DNA from: Spongilla lacustris
Lineage: Eukaryota > Porifera > Demospongiae > Spongillida > Spongillidae
Assembly: GCA_949361645.1 (NCBI GenBank)
Contig: OX442416.1
Coordinates: forward strand, 6,268,362-6,332,361
Direction of reading: 5' to 3'
Length of the DNA stretch: 64,000 nucleotides
Within the stretch, counting starts at the first letter, position 1. Each line of letters starts with the position of its first letter. The translations under genes were made by a program, and so were the position numbers. The notes under the pieces are model-generated. The model saw nothing but the letters and a program-made list of their open reading frames with translations, had not been told where the DNA came from and did not search any database. This document shows, piece after piece, positions 22,783 through 34,327 of this stretch.

Positions 22783-23165
22783 GGTTACACTATATAAATT
22801 ACCCGCTTGGTGCCCAATACAGAGGCATGCAGCATTGGCGTGCTGTAGTGCAATTGACACTCTCTGGAGAAAGAATGGGAGGGACTGGGGATCATGTGTG
22901 ATGCTCTGCTGATATCTGTGAGCAAACTGAGAGCATCACCTGAGGTCTCAATGGCAATTGGGACAAAATGGATTTGGACAGCAGGGCATATTTCTCTTTG
23001 ATTCTGACTTCAGCAGCTGAATGTGGATACAGCTCTAGCTTCCCTTGTGGCATCAGATATGTATGTGGCTGCGAAGGTGACCATACATGTAATGTCCCAA
23101 ACAAGACACTGATGCTACACAGGACCGCCGTCATTCTCGTCCCATGCAGATTTCCCACCATCGCA
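22783..23165 (+). repeat. Dispersed repeat, copy A (inverted copy at 53.6-54.1 kb)
   Basis: The words GGGTTACACTATATAAATTA, CAATACAGAGGCA, GTGCTGTAG, GGAGAAAGAATG, CAATTGGGACAAAATGG, GGCATCAGATATGTATGTGG and CCCAAACAAGACACTG occur here and, in the same order but inverted, at 53,640-54,050. Both copies encode related short peptide words (CGIR, VCGC, VPNKTL) with frame breaks, so this may be an old transposon ORF. I do not recognise the family. Confidence 0.75.
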
Positions 23166-24560
23166 CAATTTGTCTTGTTACCAATAACATGTCCTTACAT
23201 GGCTTCTCCCGTTGCCCGGCCCATGCATGCCCCTCCCCCAAAGTGAGCCACTGGTAGTGAACAATTGCACCAATGACATGGAGGATCGAGGCTGGCAGTT
23301 TGCTGCCAGGATTGCTAAGGGAAGGAGACACAAGGGATCAACCATTGTGGTGCAGATCATGAGTCATAGAATACATTACTTTGTGGCTGTGTTAAGTTGG
23401 TTTCGATAACTCCCTATTATTGGGATAGCAGCCTTATAGTGCATCATGTATTCTTATTTTCTAATTTAACAGTTAACGTTATTCATCAATACTTCCCACC
23501 CACACTATCACATCTCACCTAAACCTTTTTTGCCCCTCATTTGTCATTTCTGCCCGCAGTAAATTTAGTGCCGCAGATAATCAACATGCACATGTTGTGT
23601 GTAACACAAATACCATCAGTGAACTAGTCAAATTTAACCCATCAGTTGCATGCATGTGTATATATATGATAGCCTTAATTAACATTTCAGATGGCGTGTG
23701 GCTTGTGACCAGGAACAGCTTTATCCACATGCAATATATACACATAGGGGTCGAAGCAATACTTCTACCACTATGGAAGTAATGATTACAATGTGGTGTG
23801 CATGCTATGGAAGTAATGATTACAATGTGGTGTGCATGCTTTGCTGTAACTACCATCAGTCTGGAGGTCCAGCAGCTTCCTGGTGTACCCTATCCCTGCA
23901 CTGGATGGTGGGAAGGAGATCGTACAAAATATAAGGTTTAAGGAAGTTAAACCAAGCAATTAACCAACGAGCCCAACAGCACACACACATGTGAGCATCA
24001 CCCTAGCTATACTACATTGCGCCTGTGCGAACCAGTGTTCACCACGTCGCCAGCAGTGCAGACAGATTTCTCTTTTTTTTTTTTGTTTGTTCCTCCATTA
24101 TCCACTGCGGATGATGTAATACTCTGGGCAGGAATCTGGCACCGTACGACTGAGGGGTGCCATCTCACCACACCCCCAAAACATGGTGCTATGAGGCTAA
24201 TTACATGACCCAGGGAACGGCCAATGGTAGACCTTAACTCACGAATGGCACACATCGACCAACTCGTGCGTTAGAAGGTTATCATCCTCAGTATAAGTAA
24301 TGCCTTCCACAGAATATAAAAATACATGAGTGCTCACTATGGATACGTATAGGAGAGCCTAGGTTTTAAGCCAATGCTATGTTAACCTTCCTACTGCTTC
24401 TTCTAAATCATAATCATGTCCATACCACAGGTTTAGTTCTGTCAGTTATACTGGGTGCATGCATGTGATGGGACTTTCCCTTTGTTCACCCCAGGGCACC
24501 CAGATTCCTAACAGAAGTATACCAAAACACATTTCATAATTCTTCTAAACAAAAAAAAAA
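23166..24560. other. No gene recognised
   Basis: AT-rich, with short unsupported frames on both strands. A ~33-bp direct duplication (GGAAGTAATGATTACAATGT then GGTGTGCATGCT) is at 23,775-23,841. Nothing else is readable. Confidence 0.5.
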
Positions 24561-24565
24561 CATGA

Positions 24566-25583
24566 TTAAAATATACTACATGACTTAAGATGATAATCCA
24601 AACTCTTCTTGTACAGGTATGATTTGGCACATCCACTGTTGCTGCACCTCAACTTCTCACCAGTATGAATCCTGCAGTGGGCCTTCAATGCCGTTGAGCT
24701 TGTAAATGATCTATGACAGAAACATTTGTAAATCTTCTCTCCAGTATGAGTGAGCATGTGTGTTTTCAGAGTTGACTGCTGTGAAAATGCCTTTCCACTG
24801 ATGTGGCCTCTCTCCAGTATGAGTGAGCATGTGTGTTTGCAGATATGACTGTCGTGAAAATGCCTTTCCACATCGTTCACACTGATGTGGCCTCTCCCCT
24901 ATATGAGTGAGCATGTGTCTTTTCAGAGTTAACTGCTGTAAAAATGCCTTCCCACAACGTTCACACTGATGTGGCCTCTCCCCTGTATGAGTGAGCATGT
25001 GTCTTTTCAGAGTTGACTGCTGTGAAAATGCCTTTCCACACTGCACACACTGATGTGGCTTCTCTCCAGTATGAGTGAGCATGTGTGTTTTCAGACTTGA
25101 CTGCTGTGAAAATGCCTTTCCACACTGCTCACACTGATGTGGCTTCTCTCCAGTATGAGTGAGCATGTGTTTTTTCAGATTTGACTGCTGTGAAAATGCC
25201 TTTCCACACTGCTCACACTGATGTGGCCTCTCTCCAGTATGAGTGAGCATGTGTGTTTGCAGATGTGACTGTTGTGAAAATGCCTTTCCACATTGTTCAC
25301 AATGATATGGCTTCTCTCCAGTATGAGTGAGCATGTGTGTTTTCAGACTTGACTGCCGTGAAAATGCCATTCCACATTGCCCACACTGATGTGGCCTCTC
25401 CCCTGTATGAGTGAGCATGTGTGTTTTCAGAGTTGACTGCTGTGAAAATGCCTTTCCACACTGCTCACACTGATGTGGCCTCTCTCCAGTATGAGTAAGC
25501 ATGTGTGTTTGCAGATATGACTGTCGTGAAAATGCCTTCCCACATTTTTCACATTTATGTAGTGGTCCAGAATCCATTTTTAC
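24566..25583 (-). CDS. C2H2 zinc-finger protein, frameshifted in finger 10
   Basis: This is a terminal exon that starts after a CTGCAG acceptor at 25,584; the first Met is at 25,575-25,577. Nine full fingers follow with TGERPHQC or TGEKPHQC linkers, each an 84-bp unit (CEQCGKAFSQQS...L..HMLTH). In finger 10 an 11-bp deletion at about 24,798 removes the CxxC region and shifts the frame, giving a stop at 24,711. In the next frame the sequence resumes with GKAFSQQSTLKTHMLTH, a degenerate finger (KCFCHRSF, with only one residue between the Cys), a final C-x4-C...H-x3-C finger and a stop at 24,566, so the original C terminus is still there. Such proteins bind DNA in the nucleus. Variation between fingers is almost confined to helix positions -1, 3 and 6. 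Upstream exons were not found. Confidence 0.8.
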
Positions 25584-25849
25584 CTGCAGAGTGAGACAGA
25601 AGGACAAGGACATACAGCACATGACACGAAAAAAGTCACGTTTCGTTTTGTGCTACGATCGCACTACAATGTATGGCTTCCAGTCTTAGTATCGTCTGGA
25701 TTTGCTGCCTAGTTTATTAGCATGCGAAGTGCTACTTTTATAATTTTCGTTTCATGTAAACAGCGTTTTTTTCACAACGGGGCAGTTACGTATTTAATTA
25801 ACCTCCTATTATAAGTTAGACTGTAGCTAAGGCGCCTACGATTGCCAAG

Positions 25850-26257
25850 TTTAACAGAGGTATATCGTGCACGCATGAAAGTGTTCATATATTCCTGTTG
25901 CATTACAAGGCTACAACATCTGTACGTCGGAAAGTTGGATCGAACACAACGTCGAAAGTTACAGCAGAAATGAAACAGCTGGTGGAAGAGCTGATGCGAA
26001 GAGATGATGAAACCTCGGCATATCAGTTGCATCAACTTTTGGTATCACGTGGTTACAATATCAGTGTTCACTCAATACTCCGCTGTAGAACCTCTCTTGG
26101 TTGGATGTTTAGAGGAACTGCATATTGTCATCTGATTCGTGACATAAACAAGCAGAAGCGTGTGGACTGGGCGAGATCGCATTTGAACAATACGTTTGAT
26201 GATGTGATATGGCCGACTGATGAGTGCAGCGTTCAATTAAAGAGTCACAGGAGATAA
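25850..26257 (+). pseudogene. Tc1/IS630-like transposase N-terminal fragment
   Basis: From 25,898 a 119-codon frame contains a helix-turn-helix region (TSAYQLHQLLVSRGYNISVH) followed by RDINKQKRVDWARSHL and VIWPTDECSVQLKSHRR. The WTDE block around the first catalytic aspartate of Tc1/mariner DDE transposases is recognisable. The frame stops right after LKSHRR, and the rest of the catalytic core is absent. A related but independent relic lies on the other strand at 26,900-27,255. Confidence 0.75.
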
Positions 26258-26616
26258 TGTGGTCTGTTTTGATGTGGTCTGTTTTGGTAATCATGTGGTT
26301 TGACTTTTAACTGTTTTTTACTAATGGAACCAGTTTAATAACAGTAGGTAAGTTTTGCATGGTTCAGAAATGCCATCATCAACTATGGTTTTATACCACT
26401 ATGCTTCGAAAAATTCATCACTGTGGTACAGTTATGTTGACATGTATTTTGCACTGTATTGTATAGCATAATGCACAATTATTAATTGCACATCATGGCA
26501 GCTTAATTGGATCACCGTCACAAAAATTAATACCGCATGTATCGCAATGCATGCATGGTCAGAAAATGCACGTACATGTACATGTATACATCTAACAAAG
26601 AAAGGTTAGCGCCAAA

Positions 26617-28515
26617 TAGGGTGTGTAACCGATTTCCAGGTTTTGTAGGTTAATCGATTATTCGCGATTACCTATTCGGTAGACGACACATTTAGTAAAA
26701 TAGCAGGTTACTGATTTCAGAATTTCCTTTAGTCGAAATAACCGATTCTGTTTTTCTTAGTCGCGATTACAGTAGCGGTCATAAAAAAGTTTACGTATTT
26801 GAATACGCCGTGGCTGTAGTACGGTACGCTATTACAGACGTACAGTACGATTACGGCCGTACATGAGTATCTAATAAGTAAACAGCTAGCTAGCGTATCT
26901 ACTTAGTCACTACGTAGCACTTCAGCGAGGTTAGCTCTTGCCCAATCCAGACGCTTCACCTTGTTTGCGTCACGAATCATCTGGCAATAAGCACTACCTC
27001 GCCTTTCAAAAGAAGTAGCCGTCAGGAGAGCGGACATCTCATGTGGTCATCGACTATCGCCATGATTTCTGCGGTAACTGCATCCTGTGGCTTGGCTTGG
27101 TACTGCTTAATCAATTTGTGGATTCCGCCTCTTTTGGCGCTATCAGTCCTTAGAAAAGAATCTGCAGCTTCTTGTAACGCTAGGGACGCACCCAAGTTTA
27201 TAGGTAGCGGTACATGTACATACGCGGCATCAGGCGTTATTATTATATTAAACACGGGCGTTGTACGGCACGCCTATTGCCATGTACGTTACGTTTACGG
27301 TTATACCGTACCACGGCCATGGCGTTAATAATTACGTAAACTTTTTTATGACCGCTACTGTAGTCGATATTCGTTTCCTTCATATGCAGAAATCGGTAAG
27401 AAATCAATTACCCCTTTTTCTATGCCCTCTGCTTTCCCGCCTGCAGTATTACAAAGACTTATTACTAACGGGTCACTGTTGATGTAATCAACACTTAGAC
27501 TTAGTCTGGGGACCCGGCTGAAGTTGGTAATGAACACTGAGCTCCCTCAAAATACGTGGTGCACGCACAGTGCATGAGCACGGTATTTTAAATACGTTCG
27601 CGCTCGATCTAGGCATTAATGTAATATAGTAGATGTGCGTTAATCAAACGCGTTACATACTCTTTTGCACAGGTGACAGGTGTTAAATTTAAATACTTAG
27701 GTACACTGGCTCGTTTCCAGACGTTCGGCCATGACATTCTGAATATCGTACATGTCTTGAGATCTGATTGGCGGCTTTAATTTGTCATATGCGTGGAGCG
27801 GTGTTCCACCACGAGGTTTCTAGCTGGTTCTGGCATCTGCTCAGTATATCTAATTGAGGGGCATGCTGTTCGAACATTGGATTATAACTGTCAATGGCGA
27901 CGGATGGGAATTATACGCGTTTCAGGCACTTTGTACCTGAAAGGAACATTTTAGACGTTCTTGATGGACGTATTTTTTTGAAATTAACAGGCCTTTTTGT
28001 TATCACCTGACACCTGTGATAGAGTAGCGCATGGCTGTTAATTCCAAAGCGGAAAGTTTATCATATTTGGTGCTCACGCATGACAACCTTAAAATTGCTC
28101 AATCTCCCGCAAAATCATGGCCAAGCTCAAGCAAGCTATTTTAAAACACCTATAACTCCCACTAGTGGGTGTGGCGTAATGTACCTCGTTCCCAGTCCTT
28201 GTGGATACTATTTTATAGGGATGTGTATTTTAAACTGTTGCATTAATGATTTAAAGTTGGCATAAGCAGCTGATAAGCAATAACACTGGGTATACATGTA
28301 CTGCAGACTTGAGAAACTGTGATTTATCGTGCCAATATCAAATATCGGAAAAACCTAGGTAATCGTTGGCAAATTAATAGTGCATTAATTGCCAAAATCG
28401 ATTTAATGTTTCTAATAACCGATTTGCAAGTTGCTATAAACCTAAAAAATCGATTGGACTTTTTTTCATAGTCGAAATAATCGATTTTGATTTATGAAAA
28501 AGGATACACACCCTA
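26617..28515. mobile_element. hAT-like non-autonomous element with 8-bp TSD
   Basis: The ends are TAGGGTGTGTAACC on the left and GGATACACACCCTA on the right (inverted). They are flanked by the 8-base direct repeat GCGCCAAA at 26,609-26,616 and 28,516-28,523. Subterminal regions carry repeated words such as TAGTCGAAATAACCGATT and TCGAAATAATCGATT in both orientations, as in hAT elements. A Tc1-like element is nested at 26,772-27,358, and a small foldback using ACAGGTGACAGGTG / CACCTGACACCTGT lies at about 27,670-28,020. No hAT transposase was recognised. Confidence 0.85.
26772..27358 (-). mobile_element. Tc1/mariner-like element nested in the hAT-like element
   Basis: The inverted ends CAGTAGCGGTCATAAAAAAG and CTTTTTTATGACCGCTACTG are flanked by TA on both sides, the Tc1/mariner target duplication. 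Minus-strand remnants of transposase inside read AKRGGIHKLIKQYQAKPQD and RRGSAYCQMIRDANKVKRLDW, similar to but distinct from the 25.9-kb copy. At 587 bp it is an internally deleted, non-autonomous copy. One further end of the same family (CAGTAGCGGTCATAAATATG) is at 29,150. Confidence 0.85.
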
Positions 28516-28523
28516 GCGCCAAA

Positions 28524-30390
28524 TTTTTAACTGAGCATAGTCCGAGGTTACTTAGCAGTAGAAATTTGGCGAGCTTTTTCATATATAGGACCTTTGAAAG
28601 TAATGTAACTCAGGCTAGTACTGACAAATGACATGAAGTATATCCTAGGTGGCACGACACTTATTATTTAAAAAAAACCTTGTTAGACATTGGGCGACAT
28701 GACATGAGGTACACATGTATATATATGACACATTGAGTATTACAACAGTTGTTTGTGAATAGGCCGGAAAAGCTAAGGTACCAAGGTTCCCCACTGGGTT
28801 TGAGCTACAAGCTGGTTCAAGTAGCTGGCCGGTGACAATTATAAAAGAACTGATCACATTGCAAATAGCCATGAGGCATAACAGATGTACTCTTTTTTTC
28901 TAAATGTTTGGTCCATGGTCCACAGTCCAGCACGGAGAAGTCCCTATCAACTTGCCTTGCAAGATAACTATAACTGACTTCAATGCACATATGCATAGAA
29001 AAAATTTCTTTCGTGCTATGTGAGATACATAATCTCGCTCAATGAATTTCATATCACCTATGTTATAATGATAATAAACGATCATGCAAAATCTACAAAG
29101 TTTTATCGTGCATGGAAATATGACGATACTTCATTATTACGATAGTACAGTAGCGGTCATAAATATGTTTATGTATTATTTACATATTATAAAAACTCAC
29201 TCGATATATGGCTGTACCAGCTGTCCTCACATGATGCTCAGACACACCCTAATATTCTACCTTTTGGGCATTATAGAAACGTATATTTGTGACCATAATA
29301 TTGCTCAAACTGTATTGATAACATGTACGTGTTTGCATGCCTGTCTACTAGCTATATGTAAAGTTTGGTCTTCATGTGTACGATGTACGAAAAGTTACAT
29401 TTGTGTACGTTCCAACATGTTGTTTTGTCGCTTATATGTGACGTCTGCGGTTACCGTAGGTAATAATTGTGTCGCTTATAAGTGATGGTTCGCCGTTAAC
29501 GGTTTCATGCCTACAATCCAATTAACAATTATACGCGTCGTGCCGGTAACTAATTTCATTACGAAGTTTGTTTGAAATGGAGTGATATACGAGCAAATAA
29601 CTTTTGAACGGAGCGTCCTTTTGTAATGTTCTTCACATATTCTTGGAAAGGAATGTTAGCGCTACGATTCTGTGTCCATAAAGTGGTTTCATACTATAGA
29701 AAACAAGCCGTCCGTGCGGGTTGAAAGATAGGTACATGAAAGAGTACTTGTTTAGCTTTTTGACGCTTCCTATTCAGGTATTAACCAGTTATAAGTACCA
29801 GTAGATAGCATTCATAGTGTATGAGGTTTCGGCTAAGCTTTAGATGCTTCGTAGTCCATAACAAGTACAGCAGCTTTAACAATGGGCACAATTAGAAATA
29901 GAGGGCGTGTCTTGAAAGTAATTAGAAACTAATTATCGAACGGTACCTGTGGTTGACCATTGTACCTTTAGATAGCCAGACGAATGTTGAATATTTCCAG
30001 TCAGCGAAGTTTCCAATCAACGTCTTACGAGTCGCAAAACAAAACTGTTGAACAGAGGGGGGGCAGCTGGTACGCTGTTCCACGTAATCGGCACGAACCG
30101 TATATAAAATTTTTACGCTGATCAGCGTATTCGGCATGAAACCGTTAAGCTCGCTCAATCCATGGAAATGTTTAAAATGAATGGGACATAGAAAAAATAT
30201 GTGTGTTGGATGAATCATATCCCATAGAAACCGATTTCCATAAGAAAAAAATCAATACAGTACAAAATTATCAAATAAATTGATTTTTTAACTTGAAAAA
30301 TTGAAAAAAGTGATAAAATCTTAGCTTCAACATTGCAGATAAAAAAGCTCTTAATTAGTGTTTGGACCACAAACATGTATTTGGCAACAT
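28524..30390. other. No gene recognised; transposon debris
   Basis: AT-rich sequence with no supported exon. It contains a lone Tc1-like end after TA at 29,150 and an inverted pair of GTTAACGGTTTCATGCC (29,493) and GGCATGAAACCGTTAAG (30,131) that may bound a decayed element. A 98-codon minus-strand frame at 29,922-30,218 has no recognised motif. Confidence 0.45.
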
Positions 30391-30649
30391 ACAGTGCTGT
30401 CCGCCCACAAGTTCACACTCGCTCGCGGTCAACTTGCGAGTGACATGCAATCAGTCGCACTCGATCCGTGTACTTTGAGCGGGTGGAATATATATTTGGA
30501 AAAAAAAACCAAATGTCTATTTTGGAATATAGCGAAGCGCTTCTTGGCTTCACTGTACTGTATCACGTACATGTAGCAAGACGACGCGAAACATTAATTA
30601 ACTTGTGACAAATATAAATTAATTAGTGGTTAAAGTTATCCCCACTTAC

Positions 30650-31125
30650 ACCACTACACACTCCCTCCATCTCATATCTCCTTACATCTGTATACACTAG
30701 CTCCCTCCATCTCACCACTACAAACACTACTCCATCTCACCACTACACACACTCCATCTCACTACTACATACACACTCCATCTCACCACTACACACACTC
30801 TCAATCTCAGCACACTCACTACACACACTCCCGAGGTCCATCTCACCACTGCACACAATCCTTACATCTCTACACACTCCCTCCATCTCAGCACACTTAC
30901 TACACACACACTACCTCCATCTCAGCACTTACTACACACACACTCCCTCCATCTCAGCACACTCACTACACACACTCCCAAGGTCCATCTCACCACTGCA
31001 CATACCTACACACTCCCAAGGTCCATCTCACCACTGCACACACCTGCCACACCCTCTATCTCACCACTACACACACTCCCTCCATCTCACCACTACACAC
31101 ACACTCCCTCCATCTCCTTATGTCT
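30650..31125. repeat. CCATCTCACCACTACACACACTCC minisatellite
   Basis: Irregular tandem units of 24-32 bases built from CCATCTCA, CCACTACACACA and CTCCCT. Some carry a CTCCCAAGGT variant. Non-coding. Confidence 0.85.
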
Positions 31126-31154
31126 CTACAATATGAAATCAAATATTAAAGCCT

Positions 31155-31868
31155 TCAAGAAGCTGTTTGGGGACAATGTACTAATTGGGGGAAGGGGAGG
31201 GACTAAAACCATCATGTGGTACATGTACATCAGGAATTTGTAAAAAGGAATTACGTGTAGAGGCACTAAAACATTCTAAGCAGATGAGGAGTGTCCATAA
31301 ATGTGAAGGAGCTGTTCAAAATATGCCCTTCTATATATGGGCTTGAACACAACGCATGTACATGTAGACATCAGATTGTTAATACCAGCTGCAAACACCT
31401 TACATGCACCTGCTACACTCCACACTCACAGACCACACCCATTGACCCTCTCAAAGACCAAACCCATGGGGCCACCTAGTAGCAGTCATTAACCCCACAA
31501 CTTCTCTCTTATTTGACACACCCATAGGGCCCTCTTAGCGGCAGTCATTAACCCCACAACTTCTCTCTTATTTGACACACCCATAGGGCCCTCTTAGCGG
31601 CAGTCATTAACCCCACAACCTCTTACCAACTGGCCACCCCCATTGGGACACACAGAAAAAAAAGCCCCATGTTTATACAAAAGAATCTTTATCGCTTTCG
31701 CATACCTTTGATAAAATATTTCAGGTAAAACTGGTACTCGAACATAATTTTTAAAAACAGTAAAACGTAATCCTTGGTCGTTGTCACGAATAGCGTCACT
31801 CAATTGGGCGTGGCCCAACGACATAGTATGTTTATTCATTTTTTGGAGTGTTATGTAATACCTTTGTA
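31155..31868. repeat. Direct repeat, left copy (partner 32,598-33,259)
   Basis: Both copies begin TTCAAGA(A/C)GCTGTTTGGGGACA and end TTATGTAATACCTTTGTAT. They share intervening sequence with small differences; a 59-bp segment (ACTTCTCTCTTATTTGACAC region) is tandem in the left copy only. The copies do not begin TG or end CA and enclose only ~730 bp without a primer-binding site, so I do not call them LTRs. Confidence 0.8.
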
Positions 31869-32597
31869 TAGAGAGTTACGGATTTGTGCCGTATCATGAA
31901 TATAATTAAAAACGCGATCAGCGTATAACTCACGAACCGAGAAACGGATAGCGTAGCTCTTTATTGCTATTGAGCCACAATGGAAAGACAATCATTTTCA
32001 TACTTTGTTCAAGTCGCCAAACCATTTACTTTAAGAGAACAAAAAAGGTAGTAGTTCTAGTTCCCAGACCTTGAGTTGTCCATACATGTAGTCATTATTA
32101 TGGGTGAGTATAACTTGAGATAGGAAAGGTTTTAAAGAGCGCCAGTTACACCAAAACATCTAGAATTTACCTACCGACTGCCCCTTGGTGTCAGATATAC
32201 ATGTTTGGTATGAAGCAATAATTACGTCCGAGGACAGAAGCGTTCCCATGACAATACCCATACGTATAATTAGACATTTATGGTACCATTATTGGCGTTG
32301 TCAAAATGCCTTCACAGGAACGAAAGAGAAAAAAGCGACACGAGGAATACGTCCTAAATCGAGGCTATGAGTTAGAGTCCTCCCAAGTTTGGTAACGATG
32401 CTGATGCTGAACAAAGGCGGGCGTCTGTTCGTGACATGTACATAGCAAATCTTGAGTCGAACTGAGCTTCTAAGAGGTGGTGACAGGAAAAGAATTCAGT
32501 TTTCGGTGACTAATAAGCTATGGTAGCCATAATTAAAAACATAGCTGACAATTAACGACGTCACCCGTATTGCAATATTGACGTCCAAAGAGTTAAA

Positions 32598-33259
32598 CCC
32601 TTCAAGACGCTGTTTGGGGACAATGTACTAATTGGGGGAAGGGGAGGGACTAAAACCATCATGTGGTACATGTACATCAGGAATTTGTAAACATGAATTA
32701 CGTGTAGAGGCACTAAAACATTCTAAGCAGATGAGGAGTGTCCATAAATGTGAAGGAGCTGTTCAAAATATGCCCTTCTATATATGGGCTTGAACACAAC
32801 TCATGTACATGTAGACATCAGATTGTTAATACCAGCTGCAAACACCTTACATGCACCTGCTACACTCCACACTCCTCACTCACAGACCACACCCATTGAC
32901 CCTCTCATAGACCAAACCCATGGGGCCACCGAGCAGCAGTCATTAACCCCACAACTTCTCTCTTAATTGACACACCCATAGGGCCCTCTTAGCGGCAGTC
33001 ATTAACCCCACAACCTCTCACTAACTGGCCACCCCCATTGGGGCACACAGAAAAAAAAAGCCCCATGTTTATACAAAAGAATCTTTATCGCTTTCGCATA
33101 CCTTTAATAAAATATTTCAGGAAAAACTGGTACTCGAACATAATTTTTAAAAACAGTAAAACGTAATTTGTTGTCATCACGAATAGCGCCACTCAATTGG
33201 GCGTGGCCCGACGACAAAGTATGTGTATTCATTTTTTGGAGTATTATGTAATACCTTTG
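32598..33259. repeat. Direct repeat, right copy (partner 31,155-31,868)
   Basis: Same sequence as the left copy over about 660 bp, with one instance of the 59-bp internal unit and an extra CTCCTCACTCACAG stretch. It lies inside the TA-flanked element. Confidence 0.8.
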
Positions 33260-33961
33260 TATTTCATTATAGTAGGTGAATACTGACTAAGTGCAGGACA
33301 ATGAAACAACTTAATGCTGCTTGCAACAAAACAAACCTTGCTAGAGTTCTATAATATCTATAATATTGGCTAGTTGAGCGTAGCCCGACCTTAGCATTTA
33401 GGCGGAGGCTATCAGATGGATGCAAATAGGCACATACAGGCTTGATACTGGGCTGACCTTCCGCCAAAATGCTATATGCCCAACTAACCAACAACACCCA
33501 ACTCAGCTGGTAATTCACTTCTGGGCAGTTCTGGCAATGTCGTAAATCGTTTTGTCGAGTGGCGTGTGCTAATGCGACTTGCGTGCGAGTGTGAACCTGT
33601 GGGTGGACGGCACTGTACTTCCTTGATGCTGTCCCCCATGTTAATATCATAGTAGTTCTTTGGGTTAATAGAGCGCAAACATGTTTTTAGAAAATTTAAC
33701 ACAAATAAAACAATAAATTGCTTATTGATGTGCACTTATTTTTAGTGATGTATTCATTTTCAGATTGATGGTAAGGATTTTAAAAGCATTCCCCATAAAA
33801 AAATTCTGTATTCAAACATTGCCCATATCATATGGATTATTGGTCATTCGGTTGCATACTATACATGTATGTTTTTGTTCATTATTTGATCGCGTGATCC
33901 ATTTTTGAATTTTAGATTTTTTTTGCTGGGCCGTGAAAGATAGGTCGATATGAGAGGATTT

Positions 33962-34085
33962 CGCGTTAGCTTTTAGGGCTCCGCCCAGGCCCCGATGGAA
34001 GTGCTTAAAGCGCGCCCCCATACCCCCTAGCTGGGCGGGAGGTGTGTTCCCGTCCCGCACCCTCCCGGAGCTACATCACCCACCG
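33962..34085 (-). mobile_element. GC-rich dispersed element, copy 2
   Basis: Reads GGGCTCCGCCCAGGCCCCGA, then CATACCCCCTAGCTGGGCGG, parallel to 7,338-7,445 and to the inverse of 36,790-36,900. No coding capacity. Confidence 0.65.
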
Positions 34086-34226
34086 GCGCCTCTCGAACCT
34101 ATATAATACAGATCAATCTATATATGTTGTCTCACCTGATTAAGGACTGGAGCGATACTTTATAAGGCTGCTGTGAAGTGAGTACGCACGCGCTGCTTTT
34201 GATCGGTTAAATAGAAACTGTTCTAT

Positions 34227-34319
34227 TAGTCTCGTACCCAGACCCGCACTCAAGGATCGTAGAGTGATGTAATCCATCGATCCAAAGCTGCGAGTGTGGG
34301 TCTGGATATACGAGACTAG
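34227..34319. mobile_element. Palindromic MITE, copy 2
   Basis: Ends TAGTCTCGTACCCAGACCC and GGGTCTGGATATACGAGACTA match the 22.6-kb copy. The flanks TGTTCTAT (34,219-34,226) and TGTTCTTT (34,320-34,327) are a 7-of-8 direct repeat, consistent with an older insertion making an 8-9-bp duplication. Confidence 0.85.
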
Positions 34320-34327
34320 TGTTCTTT

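Larger units (their letters stand above)
30392..33615. mobile_element. 3.2-kb element with TA target duplication
   Basis: Ends CAGTGCTGTCCGCCCACAAG (left) and the complement of CAGTGCCGTCCACCCACAGG (right) form ~33-bp inverted repeats that continue into TTCACACTCGC. TA flanks both ends, as for Tc1/mariner. The interior has no transposase. It holds a minisatellite (30,650-31,125) and two ~660-700-bp direct repeats, so it is non-autonomous and composite. Confidence 0.7.

Noticed and set aside
31155..33259. LTR pair interpretation of the 0.7-kb direct repeats
   Set aside because: No TG...CA ends, no TSD immediately outside, no primer-binding site or polypurine tract, and only ~730 bp between with no ORF.
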